Source: a bacterium (GTDB lineage Bacteria > Margulisbacteria > Marinamargulisbacteria > UBA6595). Taken from it: a stretch of 6,149 bases of DNA. Within the stretch, counting starts at the first letter, position 1. Every line of letters begins with the position of its first letter. Made by a program: the position numbers and the translations under genes. This document shows positions 5,324 to 6,149 of this stretch, in pieces. The stretch is taken from assembly GCA_027621615.1 (NCBI GenBank), contig JAQCBC010000058.1:1-6149 (forward strand). The letters run 5' to 3'. A model generated the notes under the pieces. It had not been told where the DNA came from. It ran no database searches and saw nothing but the letters and a program-made list of their open reading frames with translations.

Positions 5324-6149
5324 TTAGGACTCTCGAATAGCAATGAGTGTCATGGTTTGATTATGCAAACGGCTTTTTTTACTTGTGTGTCCAGGATTGA
5401 TTTGTCCGTACGAATAAAATCCAGCCATTGAATAGTTTGAATGTGAAAGACAGTCGTAAACATCCTGCACTTCATCGTGGATTTGGTTATCTAACACTAA
5501 CTTTCGTGCCACACAACTAACCATAATAACCAGATCCGGATGATGTGGCTCGAGTGTTTGGGCAGCTTGCGTGACTCCATTTAATAAATCATCAGCTGTT
5601 GCGTGCATAATTTGAGATAAAGCCCCTTCGGGCATATTGCCTGCAAAGCGTAAGGACTGATCGTGTGTATCGAGCCCGACAACAGTTCGAATAACCTGTG
5701 TATCATCATCGTTGAATAACTTAATCGGAAACAATAAGCCGGAGGAAGGCAGCGAATCCGCCTGTTCTTTTAAATACGATTTGTAAAACTCAATCGCAGG
5801 TTTATGATCAAATTCATACACCGTATTTTTAGTTGATAACGTAATTTTCTTTTTGGGACCTAGGGGTGTCCATCCCGATCGCAAGGCATGCTCAACATGA
5901 ATGGCCGTGCCATAAAACCCGATAACAATAGCCTGATTGGTTTGGTTATTGCCATTTAAGCCCACAATGCTTTCATTAAAACTGACGCCATCCCCAGCCA
6001 ATCCGCCAGAAATCGTAATATGATCCAATAAAACGGATTCCAACCCCTCAACAAGATCGGCCCCATTGGTCATCATGCCATCAGCAAATACTAGAACATG
6101 AGACAACTCTTTTTGGTTAAATGATTTGCCCAACTCCTGCCCAGCATTA
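5324..6149 (-). CDS. FIST domain protein (FIST-2), C-terminal part (5' end outside window)
   Basis: This is a second FIST protein, paralogous to FIST-1 and transcribed toward it. About 275 residues are visible. By alignment to FIST-1 roughly 100 N-terminal residues lie beyond the right edge. The frame stays open to the edge, where the residues NAGQELGKSF match the FMAGQTMANA region of FIST-1, so the TTG codon at 6133 is not the start. Shared blocks are the SGGLAGDGVSFNES/GLNG core, SGWTPLGPKKKIT, SSGLLFPI, GNMPEGALSQIMHATADD, VSCVARKLVL, GFYSYGQ and RLHNQTMTLIA. In the 42-residue block that includes GDG, FNES and GLNG, 21 positions are identical by eye. FIST_N is partial and FIST_C complete. 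No gene follows it on the minus strand before the convergent MBL stop, so it is the last gene of its transcript. Any partner kinase or cyclase would be upstream, outside the window. Confidence 0.9.
   Translation of the reverse strand, partial: NAGQELGKSFNQKELSHVLVFADGMMTNGADLVEGLESVLLDHITISGGLAGDGVSFNESIVGLNGNNQTNQAIVIGFYGTAIHVEHALRSGWTPLGPKKKITLSTKNTVYEFDHKPAIEFYKSYLKEQADSLPSSGLLFPIKLFNDDDTQVIRTVVGLDTHDQSLRFAGNMPEGALSQIMHATADDLLNGVTQAAQTLEPHHPDLVIMVSCVARKLVLDNQIHDEVQDVYDCLSHSNYSMAGFYSYGQINPGHTSKKSRLHNQTMTLIAIRES

Noticed and set aside
1..6149. Mobile elements, CRISPR repeats, tRNA or rRNA genes, riboswitches.
   Set aside because: No direct-repeat arrays, transposase motifs, terminal inverted repeats or cloverleaf sequences were seen. 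Almost all of the window is coding, and the only gap over 100 bp is 2290-2416.

Overview
This is a compact, gene-dense bacterial window with base composition in the mid-40s % GC as judged by eye (not counted). The truncated ispF at the left edge indicates a bacterium that makes isoprenoids by the MEP pathway. The rest is accessory metabolism and signalling. Nothing in the sequence fixes the phylum. The standalone FIST, class III cyclase and metallo-beta-lactamase families are known mainly from environmental Gram-negative-type and candidate-phylum bacteria, so that is the most that can be said.

Layout. (1) Positions 2-253 (+) hold the C-terminal half of ispF. Its stop overlaps tail-to-tail with a minus-strand gene. 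(2) Positions 2289 down to 240 (-) are a tight three-gene operon, in transcription order: a small DoxX-like membrane protein, an FAD-dependent amine-oxidase/desaturase-type oxidoreductase, and a zinc-ribbon Nudix hydrolase. All three appear to use GTG or TTG starts, and the junctions are 2 nt apart or overlap by 1 nt. (3) Positions 2290-2416 are a divergent intergenic region with promoter-like sequence and a small dyad. (4) Positions 2417-5264 (+) are a second tight operon of three genes joined by two ATGA stop/start overlaps: a standalone FIST sensor protein, a soluble class III adenylate cyclase without a sensory domain of its own, and a metallo-beta-lactamase-fold hydrolase with a complete metal site. 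(5) Positions 5265-5323 are a short convergent gap with a weak hairpin. (6) Positions 5324-6149 (-) carry a second FIST protein, clearly paralogous to the first, whose N-terminus lies beyond the window.

How the genes may work together. The cyclase keeps the adenine-selecting Lys/Asp pair and both metal aspartates, so it should make cAMP. It has only a predicted coiled-coil linker at its N-terminus, and the gene directly upstream, overlapping it by 4 nt, encodes a FIST ligand-sensing protein. A reasonable hypothesis is that FIST-1 senses a ligand and controls the cyclase in trans. The co-translated MBL enzyme would then act on the signal or a related metabolite, and FIST-2 could be an alternative or competing sensor. 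This two-FIST/cyclase/MBL cluster is the most interesting part of the window. Its chemistry and its ligand are inferred, not shown.
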